Notes: a model not told the origin generated them from the sequence alone. A stretch of 28,732 bases of DNA from Bacteroidota bacterium (GCA_023430325.1 JAEZAU010000107.1:1-28732), one strand, 5' to 3'; numbered from the stretch's first letter, positions 8,379 to 16,040 are shown. Program-made: numbers and translations.

Positions 8379-8953
8379 GTGGATGCGCGGACCAGTTTCC
8401 GAAAGATCAAAAAAGAGACGGTCCCGATAAACATGCCATAGAGTGCTCCCACGATCACATCACCTGGATAATGCACGCCGAGGTAGATGCGGCTGTAAGC
8501 GATCCATGAGGCCCAGAGAAAGAGCAAAGGCACCACCCACCTGGGCCTGCCTGCCAGAACACCACTCATGAAAGTGGCGATGGCGAAATGATTGCTAGCA
8601 TGGGACGAGACGAAGCCATAGAGACCACCGCAATGCTCTTTCCAAAGATGTACCTGTGCTTGCAGTTCAGGTACATGGCACGGCCGAAGCCTGCGAACGG
8701 TCTCCTTGAACAGCAACACCGATCCCTTATCGCTGAACAGGATCATTACACCCAGAACGGGCAATGACCATAAAAGGCCGTGCCAGCCATATCTGCGTTG
8801 AAGCACGTACAAGAGGAAGGCATACAGTGGGAACCAGGTGAGCATCTCGCTCACACCCGCCATCACCCCATCGGCATGGTCATGATGGATCGAATTGATC
8901 GCAAGGAACGCCTCACGGTCCAGGGAATCAAGCTGAGCGATCAGTTCCTCCAT
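8375..8953 (-). CDS. PAP2-family membrane phosphatase
   Basis: The 192-residue integral membrane protein has the three PAP2 signature blocks: KETVRRLRP at 83-91, SSHASNH at 116-122 and SRIYLGVHYPGD at 154-165. H118 and H161 are the expected catalytic histidines. The central block has S-S-H where many members have P-S-G-H, a variant common in Bacteroidota. Such enzymes remove phosphate from lipid phosphates such as phosphatidic acid, phosphatidylglycerol phosphate or undecaprenyl diphosphate. The substrate cannot be told from sequence. Its start lies 26 bases inside the obg frame, and its end overlaps crcB by four bases. Confidence 0.92.
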   Translation of the reverse strand: MEELIAQLDSLDREAFLAINSIHHDHADGVMAGVSEMLTWFPLYAFLLYVLQRRYGWHGLLWSLPVLGVMILFSDKGSVLLFKETVRRLRPCHVPELQAQVHLWKEHCGGLYGFVSSHASNHFAIATFMSGVLAGRPRWVVPLLFLWASWIAYSRIYLGVHYPGDVIVGALYGMFIGTVSFLIFRKLVRAST

Positions 8954-9959
8954 GTGCTGCTTCCGCAGACCTCAACGGCCCATGGAGCTTGCGCCAAAGT
9001 TTGTCCTTCAACTCTTCCAATCCAAGACCGCTCACGCTGGAAATGAGCACATGATCGATGCGGGGCGGCAATTCCTTGCGAAGTTGATCCATCATCTCCC
9101 CGTCCAGCATATCGCATTTGGTGATGGCCAGCAGCCGGTCCTTGTCCAGCAATTCAGGCGAATATTCCTTCAATTCGTTCAACAGCACGGTGTAATCCTC
9201 CTGCACGTTCTTGCTGTCGGCAGGGATCATGAAGAGCAGTACGCTGTTGCGTTCAATGTGCCGCAGGAATCGCAATCCCAGCCCTTTTCCTTCATGCGCA
9301 CCTTCAATGATGCCGGGAATGTCGGCCATTACGAAGCTTCGTCCATCGCGATATGCTACAATGCCCAGGTTCGGCGTAAGCGTGGTGAAAGCGTAATCTG
9401 CGATCTTGGGTTTAGCAGCAGTGATCACACTGAGGAGCGTACTTTTTCCAGCATTCGGAAAGCCAACGAGCCCCACGTCGGCCAGCACCTTCAATTCCAT
9501 GATGACCCACTTCTCGGTGCCTGGTTCACCGGGTTGGGCGTAACGTGGTGTCTGGTTGGTGCTGCTCTTGAAATGCTGGTTGCCTAGTCCGCCGCGGCCA
9601 CCGGAAAATAGAACATGCTCTTCGCCATCATGTGTTACTTCAGCAAGCACTTCGCCGGTCTCATCATCCTTCACCAACGTGCCTAGCGGCAGTTCAAGGA
9701 CCACATCCTTGCCGGAACGGCCAGAGCTTTGGTTGCTGCTTCCGACCTCGCCATCTTCCGCTATTACATGCTTTGTATAACGAAGATGCAGCAATGTCCA
9801 CAACTGTGCATTTCCGCGAACGATGATGTGCCCGCCGCGGCCTCCATCACCACCATCGGGGCCACCTTTGGGCATGTACTTTTCACGCCGAAGGTGTGAA
9901 CTTCCCTTGCCACCTTTACCTGATCGGCAATGGATCCTTATATGATCGATGAAGTTCAT
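8928..9959 (-). CDS. obg: GTPase Obg (CgtA/ObgE)
   Basis: This is the conserved ribosome-associated GTPase needed for 50S assembly and growth/stress control. The N-terminal glycine-rich Obg fold (1-158) has KYMPKGGPDGGDGGRGG at 27-43 and GGRGGLGNQHFKSSTNQTP further on. The G domain has Walker A GFPNAGKS at 166-173, switch II DIPGIIEGAHEGKGLG and the guanine-specificity motif TKCD. The length of 343 residues is normal for the form without a long C-terminal extension. It follows adk by 45 bases on the same strand and overlaps the PAP2 gene by 26 bases, so its last codons are shared with the start of the next gene. Confidence 0.97.
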   Translation of the reverse strand: MNFIDHIRIHCRSGKGGKGSSHLRREKYMPKGGPDGGDGGRGGHIIVRGNAQLWTLLHLRYTKHVIAEDGEVGSSNQSSGRSGKDVVLELPLGTLVKDDETGEVLAEVTHDGEEHVLFSGGRGGLGNQHFKSSTNQTPRYAQPGEPGTEKWVIMELKVLADVGLVGFPNAGKSTLLSVITAAKPKIADYAFTTLTPNLGIVAYRDGRSFVMADIPGIIEGAHEGKGLGLRFLRHIERNSVLLFMIPADSKNVQEDYTVLLNELKEYSPELLDKDRLLAITKCDMLDGEMMDQLRKELPPRIDHVLISSVSGLGLEELKDKLWRKLHGPLRSAEAAHGGTDRSA

Positions 9960-10004
9960 CCTGCGTGTAAAGCGTTCGAGATGCGGGAGCCACTTTATGA
10001 TCGC

Positions 10005-10598
10005 TCACCCGACGCGCTCGTTCACTTTTCCGATCGCCTGAACAAGCCGCTGGGTTATCTCAGATACTTCGCCGATACCATCGATCTTCTTGTATTTGCC
10101 CTGGGCCTTGTAATGATCCTTCAGCGGAGCGGTCTTTTCCTCGTATTCACGGATGCGCTTGCGAATGATGCTCTCATCCTTGTCATCGGGACGGCCACTG
10201 GTCTCACCACGGCCCAGAAGCCGTTTGATCAGTTCCTCCTCCGGTACTTCAAGCGAAAGCATCACATGCACAGGTGCTTCCTTGATGGCCAGCAACTGGT
10301 CGAGCGCTTGGGCCTGGGCCTTCGTGCGCGGGAAGCCATCGAAAATGTATCCGTGCGCATCCAGATTGGCCTCCAGCTTGTTCCGGATCATCCCGATCAC
10401 TACATGATCGGGCACCAGTTCACCTTCGTTCATGATCTCCTGGGCCTGCAGTCCCAATTCCGTCTCGGCCTGTATCTCGGCGCGCAACAGGTCGCCGGTG
10501 CTCAAATGCACCAATCCGTAGCGCTGGATGAGAAAAGTGCTCTGGGTGCCTTTGCCCGCGCCCGGCGGACCGAAAAGAACGATGCTCAATTTGCTCAT
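10005..10598 (-). CDS. adk: Adenylate kinase, short-LID form
   Basis: The enzyme interconverts ATP + AMP and 2 ADP in the cytoplasm. The P-loop GPPGAGKGT is at 10-18, AMP-binding LSTGDLLRAE follows, then FDGFPRTKAQA and the LID segment LLGRGETSGRPDDKDESII. The LID is the short type without zinc-binding cysteines, which accounts for the 197-residue length. Its start overlaps the stop of hpt by four bases, so the two purine enzymes are translated together. obg follows 45 bases later. Confidence 0.97.
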   Translation of the reverse strand: MSKLSIVLFGPPGAGKGTQSTFLIQRYGLVHLSTGDLLRAEIQAETELGLQAQEIMNEGELVPDHVVIGMIRNKLEANLDAHGYIFDGFPRTKAQAQALDQLLAIKEAPVHVMLSLEVPEEELIKRLLGRGETSGRPDDKDESIIRKRIREYEEKTAPLKDHYKAQGKYKKIDGIGEVSEITQRLVQAIGKVNERVG

Positions 10599-11140
10599 TT
10601 GCTCTCTTTGATGATCCGGTAGATGCCCGGAAGATTACGTCCAAGGCCGTTATGATCCAGCCCTGAACCTACGACAAAATCATTGGGAATGTGTACAGCC
10701 ACGTGATCGATGGGGATCTTCTGTTTGTATGCATCAGGTTTGAATAGCAGCGTAGCTATGCTGATGCTCGCAGGAGACCGTTCCTGAAGGATGTCCACGA
10801 TATGCCTGATCGTAGTGCCGGTATCGACGATATCTTCCAATACCACCACATGCCGGCCGTTGATCGCTTCATTCAGCCCGATCAGATCCGTGACCTTGCC
10901 CGTACTGCTGGTACCATGATAACTGGCCACCTTCACAAAGGTGATCTCACACTCCATATCAAGTCTTTTCACCAATTCGGCGGCGAAGAAGAACGCTCCG
11001 TTCAATACACCGATGAAAATGGGCCGCTTGTCATGGTACTTCGATCGCAGTTCACGGGCCAGCCGGTCCACCGCATTATTGAGTTCGTCTTCGGGTATGA
11101 AGAGTTCGAACTCAAGTTCATGCAATCTGATCCGGGCCAT
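10595..11140 (-). CDS. hpt: Hypoxanthine phosphoribosyltransferase
   Basis: This purine-salvage enzyme makes IMP (and often GMP) from hypoxanthine or guanine and PRPP. The PRPP-binding motif VVVLEDIVDTGTT is at 98-110, an upstream FIGVLNGAFFFAAEL covers the first loop, and VASYHGTSSTG covers the flexible catalytic loop. The purine-site region reads DFVVGSGLDHNGLGRNLPGIY. The length of 181 residues is normal. It is the first gene of the seven-gene minus-strand run and overlaps adk by four bases. A TAACTTCG element lies nine bases before the ATG. Confidence 0.95.
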   Translation of the reverse strand: MARIRLHELEFELFIPEDELNNAVDRLARELRSKYHDKRPIFIGVLNGAFFFAAELVKRLDMECEITFVKVASYHGTSSTGKVTDLIGLNEAINGRHVVVLEDIVDTGTTIRHIVDILQERSPASISIATLLFKPDAYKQKIPIDHVAVHIPNDFVVGSGLDHNGLGRNLPGIYRIIKESK

Positions 11141-11149
11141 TCGAGCGCA

Positions 11150-11157
11150 CGAAGTTA
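11150..11157 (-). promoter_or_regulatory. Likely -7 element (TAACTTCG) for hpt and the downstream operon
   Basis: Read on the minus strand, TAACTTCG ends nine bases before the hpt ATG at 11140. It fits TAnnTTTG with one change, the same TTCG variant seen elsewhere in the window. No clear -33 TTG is visible. Confidence 0.4.
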
Positions 11158-11202
11158 GCGATCGGTGGCGCAGCGAACGATCGGGACATGCCCATATCGC
11201 AT

Positions 11203-11210
11203 TACTTTCG
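11203..11210 (+). promoter_or_regulatory. Likely -7 element (TACTTTCG) for the PorV-like gene
   Basis: TACTTTCG lies five bases before the ATG at 11216, on the opposite strand to the hpt element. The two promoters would be divergent within a 75-base gap. The spacing implies a message with almost no leader. Confidence 0.45.
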
Positions 11211-11215
11211 GAGCG

Positions 11216-12028
11216 ATGCGCAAGCTGATATCGTTGGTCTTTCTACTGTGCGGACCATTTGTTCTTGCCGGTGGGGACCATTTGCCAATGGGGGCGCGGT
11301 TCGCGGGAATGGGTTACACCGGCCTTACCCTGGTAGACCTTTGGGGCGTCAGGCTCAACCCGGCGGGTATCGCAGGACTTGAAGCTCCCACTGCTGGAAT
11401 ATTCTATCAACGGCATTTCCTGTCAGAAGAGCTTTCACATCAAGGTCTGGCGGTGGCATTACCTGTGGGGAACGGAGTTTTCGGTGTGGCCGCCGATCGC
11501 TTCGGGTATTCCATGTACAATGAAACGCATACTTCCCTGGCCTACGCCATGCGCTTTGGCGATGGATTGCGGGCGGCGGTCCAATTGGATCATCTGGGCG
11601 TTCGTCTGGGTGAGAACTACGGATCGGCAGCCACGTTCATAGCCCAGGCCGGCATGCAGGCAAAGTTGACCGATGCTCTTTGGATGGGTGCGCATATCCA
11701 TAATCCGGGTCGTGCATCTCTCGGTGGGCCGTACGATGAACGTGTACCAACCATCCTCCGGGCCGGTATCACATACATTTTCAGTGAGAATCTGCTTGTG
11801 AACGCCGAGGTGGAGAAGGATATCGATCGGGAGGAGCGATACAGGTTCGGGATCGAATATCGTCCCAGTAGTGTCCTTTTCATTCGCACCGGGCTGAGCA
11901 CCGGACCTGTTCAAGGCCATGGCGGGGTAGGGATACGGCTCAAGCAATTGGACATAGACCTGGCCATTGCAGTGCGATCGCTCCTGGGCCCCACGCCAAT
12001 GATCGGATTGAACTACCGGTTCAAATGA
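11216..12028 (+). CDS. Outer-membrane beta-barrel protein, PorV/PorQ-like
   Basis: This 270-residue exported protein starts MRKLISLVFLLCGPFVLAGG, a clear signal peptide. The mature start LPMGARFAGMGYTGLTLVDLWGVRLNPAGIAG resembles the first segment of PorV/PorQ and FadL-like barrels of Bacteroidota, where an A-G-M-G run is followed by a plug-like N-P-A-G turn. Alternating strands follow to the C-terminal GLNYRFK. The frame is open 17 codons further upstream, but the signal peptide and the -7 element support the ATG at 11216. It overlaps the helix-hairpin-helix barrel gene by four bases, so the pair is probably made together. PorV and PorQ belong to type IX secretion, but this protein is smaller than PorV and its role cannot be fixed here. 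Confidence 0.7.
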   Translation: MRKLISLVFLLCGPFVLAGGDHLPMGARFAGMGYTGLTLVDLWGVRLNPAGIAGLEAPTAGIFYQRHFLSEELSHQGLAVALPVGNGVFGVAADRFGYSMYNETHTSLAYAMRFGDGLRAAVQLDHLGVRLGENYGSAATFIAQAGMQAKLTDALWMGAHIHNPGRASLGGPYDERVPTILRAGITYIFSENLLVNAEVEKDIDREERYRFGIEYRPSSVLFIRTGLSTGPVQGHGGVGIRLKQLDIDLAIAVRSLLGPTPMIGLNYRFK

Positions 12029-14193
12029 AGATCGCTGCATCCATTGCTGGTCTGTTCCTTTTGCTGGAGGTGAGCGCGCAGGTGGAAGGCGTTCCAAGGG
12101 ATCTGATCGAACAACGGATCGAGGCGGCCGCCGAACAATTGGGTGGCGATTCGGATGTGGATCTCACGAACCTCTTCGAAGTGCTTACCGATCGATACCT
12201 CGACCCGATCGATCTGAACCATACCGATGCACAGGAATTGAATTCACTTCTTCTTCTTTCCGATCTGCAGGTCAATTCCTTGGTCGAGCACATCCACCGG
12301 AACGGAAAGTTGCTGAGCATCTATGAACTGCAGGCAGTACCGGCCATGGATGCGCAGACCATAGCGCTGATCAGACCTTTCGTCACCGTCCGTGAAGATG
12401 CATTGAGGTCCACGGCAAGCTTGCGCGAGATCCTGAAGCATGGCACTAACGAGTTGATCCTGCGTACCACCACGAACGTGGAACAACGCAAGGGCTATAT
12501 GCATCGGCAAAACCTTTTCGGAAGCACCTACCGCTCACCGTCAGGCGCAGAACTTCCCGATCTCTCCGATCCGGTAGTGATCGATTCGCTGGAGCGGAAC
12601 AACAAGGTCTACCTCGGTAGTCCTTACAGGCTCTATACGCGCTATCGATTCCGTTACCGGCATAACATCAGCTTCGGGTTCACTGCGGAAAAGGATGAAG
12701 GAGAACAGTTCTTCCGGGGTGAGCAGAAGAACGGGTTTGATTTTTACAGTGCGCACTTGTTCCTGCGTGATGTCGGCCGTTTCAAGTCGATCGCGATCGG
12801 TGATTTCAGTGCCCAGTTCGGCCAGGGACTCACGTTCTGGAATGGATTGGCCTTCGCTTCAAAAAGTTCCTTCACCATGAACGTGAAGCGTAATGCGGTA
12901 GGCTTGATGCCGTATACCAGTGTGAACGAGAATCTTTTCCTGCGCGGTGCCGCTGCCACTTATTCACTCAGCCGGAATTGGGAATTGACCGGTTTTGTTT
13001 CCAGCAAGACCTTGGATGCGAACGTTGCAGCGCAGGCTGCGCAAGACACATTGGGTACTGCGATACAGGAAGTGGTGATAACCAGTTTTCAGGAGGATGG
13101 TTTCCACCGTACGTATAATGAGATCGACAAAAAGCGGGCGGTGGGGGAGACGGTCTTCGGCGGACATCTCCGATATCGGCGGCCTTCCTATAGCATTGGT
13201 CTTACTTCTGCGCATGTCGCATTTGATACCGATCTGCGGCGCAATACGCGCCCGTACAATCAGTATGAGTTCAATGGACGAGAGAACACCACGGCCGGCA
13301 TTGATTGGAACGTGCTCCATCGCAACGTGAACTGGTTCGGTGAGGTGAGCATGAGCGCCAATGAAGCGGTGGCGATGAACACCGGTATCCTGGTGGCGCT
13401 CGATCCGCGTGTGAGCATGAGCATGCTGTACCGGAATTATGGGCGCGATTTCCAGGGTCTATACAGTGTTGGGTTCGCTGAAAGTACCAACCCATGGAAT
13501 GAGCGGGGTCTTTATACCGGGATCGAAGTGCGGCCGAACAGACAGTGGTCGGTCAACGCCTATTTCGATCAGTTCAGTTTTCCATGGTTGCGTTATCTCA
13601 CTGATGCACCTTCACAGGGCAGCGATTGGCTGGCCCAGGTGAATTGGCGGCCAAGCAAGCGCGTGGAGCTCTATGTTCGTACGCGACACCAGGATCGCGC
13701 CCGCAACACCAGCGAAGCCGTTGCCGGAGTAAGGCCGGTGGTGAGAATGGCGCAGATAAATCATCGTTTCAATGCAAGTTATCGCGTAAGCGATGCGGTA
13801 ACCTTGCGCACACGGATCGAAACAGCGGACTTTCAGCGTGGAGAGAACCCTTTGGAACATGGCTTCCTGCTCTACCAGGACCTGGTGCACAGGCCGCTGA
13901 GAAGCCCGGTGGAATTGACCCTGAGGTTCGCGCTTTTTGAGACCGATTCCTATGATTCCCGCATCTATGCTTATGAGAACGACATCGCCGGATTTTTTTC
14001 CATTCCACCATACTATGGCCGGGGGATCCGCTGGTACGGCATGATACGGGGAACACCCATGCGTAATTTGGATCTTTGGTTGCGGTATGGTGCTTGGATA
14101 TACATGGACCAGACGTCCATCAGCAGCGGCCGGCAGGAAGTGGCGGGCAACAAACGGAGCGACATACGCGTCCAACTGCGCTATCGCTTCTGA
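12025..14193 (+). CDS. Outer-membrane barrel protein with N-terminal helix-hairpin-helix (ComEA-like) domain
   Basis: The 722-residue protein has a signal peptide (MKIAASIAGLFLLLEVSAQ). Residues 62-120 form two helix-hairpin-helix units that align with ComEA: IDLNHTDAQELNSLLLLSD, then HRNGKLLSIYELQAVPAMD and an IRPFV end. From about residue 125 to the C-terminus (RSDIRVQLRYRF) the sequence alternates polar and aromatic residues, as in a large transmembrane beta-barrel. The last residue is Phe, typical for BAM-dependent barrels. ComEA is the periplasmic DNA receptor of transformation, but both hairpins here lack the usual G-I-G turn that touches DNA. DNA binding is therefore uncertain and the domain may bind something else. 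The gene overlaps the PorV-like gene by four bases and ends at a TGATCA shared with the convergent gene. Confidence 0.75.
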   Translation: MKIAASIAGLFLLLEVSAQVEGVPRDLIEQRIEAAAEQLGGDSDVDLTNLFEVLTDRYLDPIDLNHTDAQELNSLLLLSDLQVNSLVEHIHRNGKLLSIYELQAVPAMDAQTIALIRPFVTVREDALRSTASLREILKHGTNELILRTTTNVEQRKGYMHRQNLFGSTYRSPSGAELPDLSDPVVIDSLERNNKVYLGSPYRLYTRYRFRYRHNISFGFTAEKDEGEQFFRGEQKNGFDFYSAHLFLRDVGRFKSIAIGDFSAQFGQGLTFWNGLAFASKSSFTMNVKRNAVGLMPYTSVNENLFLRGAAATYSLSRNWELTGFVSSKTLDANVAAQAAQDTLGTAIQEVVITSFQEDGFHRTYNEIDKKRAVGETVFGGHLRYRRPSYSIGLTSAHVAFDTDLRRNTRPYNQYEFNGRENTTAGIDWNVLHRNVNWFGEVSMSANEAVAMNTGILVALDPRVSMSMLYRNYGRDFQGLYSVGFAESTNPWNERGLYTGIEVRPNRQWSVNAYFDQFSFPWLRYLTDAPSQGSDWLAQVNWRPSKRVELYVRTRHQDRARNTSEAVAGVRPVVRMAQINHRFNASYRVSDAVTLRTRIETADFQRGENPLEHGFLLYQDLVHRPLRSPVELTLRFALFETDSYDSRIYAYENDIAGFFSIPPYYGRGIRWYGMIRGTPMRNLDLWLRYGAWIYMDQTSISSGRQEVAGNKRSDIRVQLRYRF

Positions 14194-14952
14194 TCAAAGC
14201 GGCTTGTAATCCCTGGGCTTGCCGGCCTTGTACCACTTCAGCAGCGTATCGATCATATGCTCCATCTTGCGGGCATCGGCCCACGTGCCACGAAAAACGA
14301 GATTGCCGTCCTTGTCAATGAGGTAAGCGCCGTTCGGTGCTCGTCCGTAAAGGGTGAACACCTTGTCATCGATGCCATCTATCAGTACCGGCAAATGACC
14401 CAGTTCCGCGAATTGTGAAGCATAGGCATCCTTCGATGCTTGATCCGTTGGCAAAGGGAATCTCTTGAAGTTCTTTTTGTCACCAGGGTGCAGTTCCCGT
14501 CCATAAACGGCGAAGATGTCCACCTCCTGATCGGCGTATTTCTTCACCAGCCTGCTCCATCTTTCCATCTGCATGCGCGCCGGAGGATTGGTGATGCTCA
14601 CGAACATGAACGCCCGTATCCTTCCTTCATTCCCGGCAAGCGAATAGGTTCCACCACCGACCTTCGGCAGTGTGAAGTCATGTGTGCGCGGTTCCATGCC
14701 ATGGCCTTCGCTGTAATAACGCAGTTCCTTTATGGTCCGGCGCATCAACCGGTCGAAATTCATCCGCCACATGCTCACCTGTTTGCGCATGGTGCCAATC
14801 TCCTTCTTGCTGTATGCGTTCAGGTAATAATCCAGATCATCGTGGAAGACCAGAGCGGTATCAGTGGGATACCAGGACGGGTCCCAATTGTTCAATTGAG
14901 CGGGAAGTCGAAGAACGCCGATCAAGGCGACCAGCAGAAGGAGAGAGCGCAT
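14194..14952 (-). CDS. Iodothyronine deiodinase-like thioredoxin-fold protein lacking the catalytic Sec/Cys
   Basis: This 252-residue exported protein (signal peptide MRSLLLLVALIGVLRLPAQ) has a thioredoxin fold. Residues 112-126 read GRIRAFMFVSITNPP and align with the deiodinase active site F-G-S-x-T-U-P-P. The following RLVKKYADQEVDIFAVYGRELHPGD matches the deiodinase helix, strand and Y-x-x-E-x-H-P-x-D motif, with H155 the expected essential histidine. LPVLIDGIDDKVFTLYGRAP and LIDKDGNLVFRG complete the fold. The catalytic selenocysteine or cysteine is Asn (N122, codon AAT on the minus strand at 14589-14587), and the mature protein has no cysteine at all. It cannot use thiol or selenol chemistry. 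The frame continues to a GTG at 15021, but the ATG at 14952 gives the signal peptide. A lipoprotein gene lies 65 bases upstream. Confidence 0.75.
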   Translation of the reverse strand: MRSLLLLVALIGVLRLPAQLNNWDPSWYPTDTALVFHDDLDYYLNAYSKKEIGTMRKQVSMWRMNFDRLMRRTIKELRYYSEGHGMEPRTHDFTLPKVGGGTYSLAGNEGRIRAFMFVSITNPPARMQMERWSRLVKKYADQEVDIFAVYGRELHPGDKKNFKRFPLPTDQASKDAYASQFAELGHLPVLIDGIDDKVFTLYGRAPNGAYLIDKDGNLVFRGTWADARKMEHMIDTLLKWYKAGKPRDYKPL

Positions 14953-15017
14953 CGGGTGCAGGCGACGATCAAGAACAAAAATAAGGGGTCCGTACGAAGT
15001 GGCCGCTGAGAGCCACC

Positions 15018-15446
15018 TCACATTCCTGTACGGGCAAGATCTTCCATTTCAGCCTTCCGATCGAACCAGCCGTCAATTTGTGCGATCACCGAGCGGCAGT
15101 ATTCATGGATGAGTTCCTGGTCAGAAGTAGCGGTCACATCCAAAAGGTTCAGAGAATCCTGCACTTTACGGCGTTGGACTTCAAGCTCCATGATCTCTTC
15201 GTTCAGCCCCTTTTTCTCCTGGCCTCGCGTGTGGCTGAACCGGGTGCCTGCCTCGAAGAGCATCTCATCAATGTCACGACGTAAAAAGACCAACTCCTGC
15301 CGCAATTCATCCCGATCGCGATCCCAATTGTTCGTGACCGCATCCTGACGCGTCTGCAGGTCCCGCACTTCATGCTGGCCACACGCACTTAATAAAAAGG
15401 CCCCGACAAGTATCAGATCCTTCAGTGAAAAGTAGGTGTTCTCCAT
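15018..15446 (-). CDS. Small coiled-coil lipoprotein of unknown function
   Basis: The 142-residue protein has a signal peptide ending in the lipobox LLSAC, predicting lipidation at C22. The mature part is rich in charged residues and heptad-like spacing (ELRQELVFLRRDIDEMLFE, EEIMELEVQRRKVQDSLNLL), so it should form an alpha-helical hairpin or coiled coil in the periplasm. I do not recognise a family. It lies just upstream of the deiodinase-like gene on the same strand, and its TGA overlaps an alternative GTG start of that frame, so the two genes probably share a message. Confidence 0.65.
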   Translation of the reverse strand: MENTYFSLKDLILVGAFLLSACGQHEVRDLQTRQDAVTNNWDRDRDELRQELVFLRRDIDEMLFEAGTRFSHTRGQEKKGLNEEIMELEVQRRKVQDSLNLLDVTATSDQELIHEYCRSVIAQIDGWFDRKAEMEDLARTGM

Positions 15447-15528
15447 CGCTTCAATTCAACATCTGCCACACCCTTCATCAACGTCAACGCGCCATTGGGC
15501 CCCTGAAGCCGTTCTGTCTCCACAAGTT

Positions 15529-15545
15529 GGGGAAGCCTCTTCCCC
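15529..15545. other. Short perfect hairpin
   Basis: GGGGAAG at 15529-15535 and CTTCCCC at 15539-15545 pair around a 3-base loop. With the 15584-15601 hairpin it lies between the small ORF and the lipoprotein gene, where it could weaken read-through on the minus strand. No T-run follows on either strand. Confidence 0.35.
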
Positions 15546-15583
15546 CCGTCCGGGTCAGATCAAGTGATTCAGTTCGTAAATCC

Positions 15584-15601
15584 CCGGAGGTCCATCCGGG
15601 G
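15584..15601. other. Short hairpin downstream of the small ORF
   Basis: CCCGGA at 15584-15589 and TCCGGG at 15596-15601 pair around a 6-base loop. On the minus strand it starts about 20 bases after the TAA of the 53-residue ORF. It is followed by GATTTACG, so it might be a weak terminator. Confidence 0.3.
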
Positions 15602-15622
15602 TTCTGCAACATAGGATCGGGC

Positions 15623-15784
15623 TTACCTGATCACATGCGCCTGCGGATATCTCTTTTTCCAGGAATCCAGTGCTGACAGGCTTTTCAAAGTGATGACGGT
15701 ACGGTGATCGAGTTTCACTTTGATCCCTTTCAGACCGCTATTCACAGGTTGGGACAGAATGAGTGGCTTCTTCGCTCGGGGCAT
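15623..15784 (-). CDS. Probable small protein (53 residues), unknown function
   Basis: The frame runs from an ATG at 15784-15782 to a TAA at 15625-15623. The product is basic. It starts MPRAKKPLILSQPVNSGL, continues KVKLDHRTVITLKSL and ends WKKRYPQAHVIR. The pattern of alternating strand residues followed by an amphipathic helix looks like a real small domain. The coding-like sequence continues 5' of this ATG for about 20 codons without another ATG, so a TTG start about 7 codons upstream, or truncation of a longer gene, is possible. I do not recognise a family, and conservation in other genomes would settle it. Confidence 0.5.
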   Translation of the reverse strand: MPRAKKPLILSQPVNSGLKGIKVKLDHRTVITLKSLSALDSWKKRYPQAHVIR

Positions 15785-16040
15785 CGGTTCGTTGGTTTTC
15801 AATGAATGGTCGGCTGCATTGATGACGATCTCATGCCGATCTCTTCAAGTACCCGTAGAGCCGACCCTATAGCGCGCTCCGATCGTGGATGGAAATGGGG
15901 GATCTGGGGAAAAGCATGTATGGGACCGGCACATGGAGACTCGTACACACAGGCTCCACACTAGATAAGGATGATCTGGATATCAAGGATTTCCACATTC
16001 CACACTTGAGACCTGCACACTTTTCGACCGAAAGCAGGGC

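Larger units (their letters stand above)
15447..16040. other. Gene-poor gap of 594 bases
   Basis: This is the longest stretch without an obvious gene. It holds a probable 53-residue minus-strand ORF at 15623-15784 and two short hairpins: GGGGAAG/CTTCCCC at 15529-15545 and CCCGGA/TCCGGG at 15584-15601. The part from 15785 to 16040 shows no convincing coding frame or promoter element. It is the leader region of the exported-protein gene at 16041. Confidence 0.6.

Noticed and set aside
8379..8953. Fluoride riboswitch ahead of crcB
   Set aside because: crcB starts inside the end of the PAP2 gene, leaving no leader, and no matching pseudoknot sequence was seen before obg or hpt.
14587..14589. Possible selenocysteine codon in the deiodinase-like gene
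   Set aside because: The codon at the catalytic position is AAT on the minus strand, so no recoding of TGA is involved.
15425..15676. An 83-codon plus-strand frame in the gap
   Set aside because: It begins inside the lipoprotein gene on the other strand, crosses both hairpins, and overlaps the more convincing minus-strand small ORF. Its product is Cys/Pro-rich without pattern.
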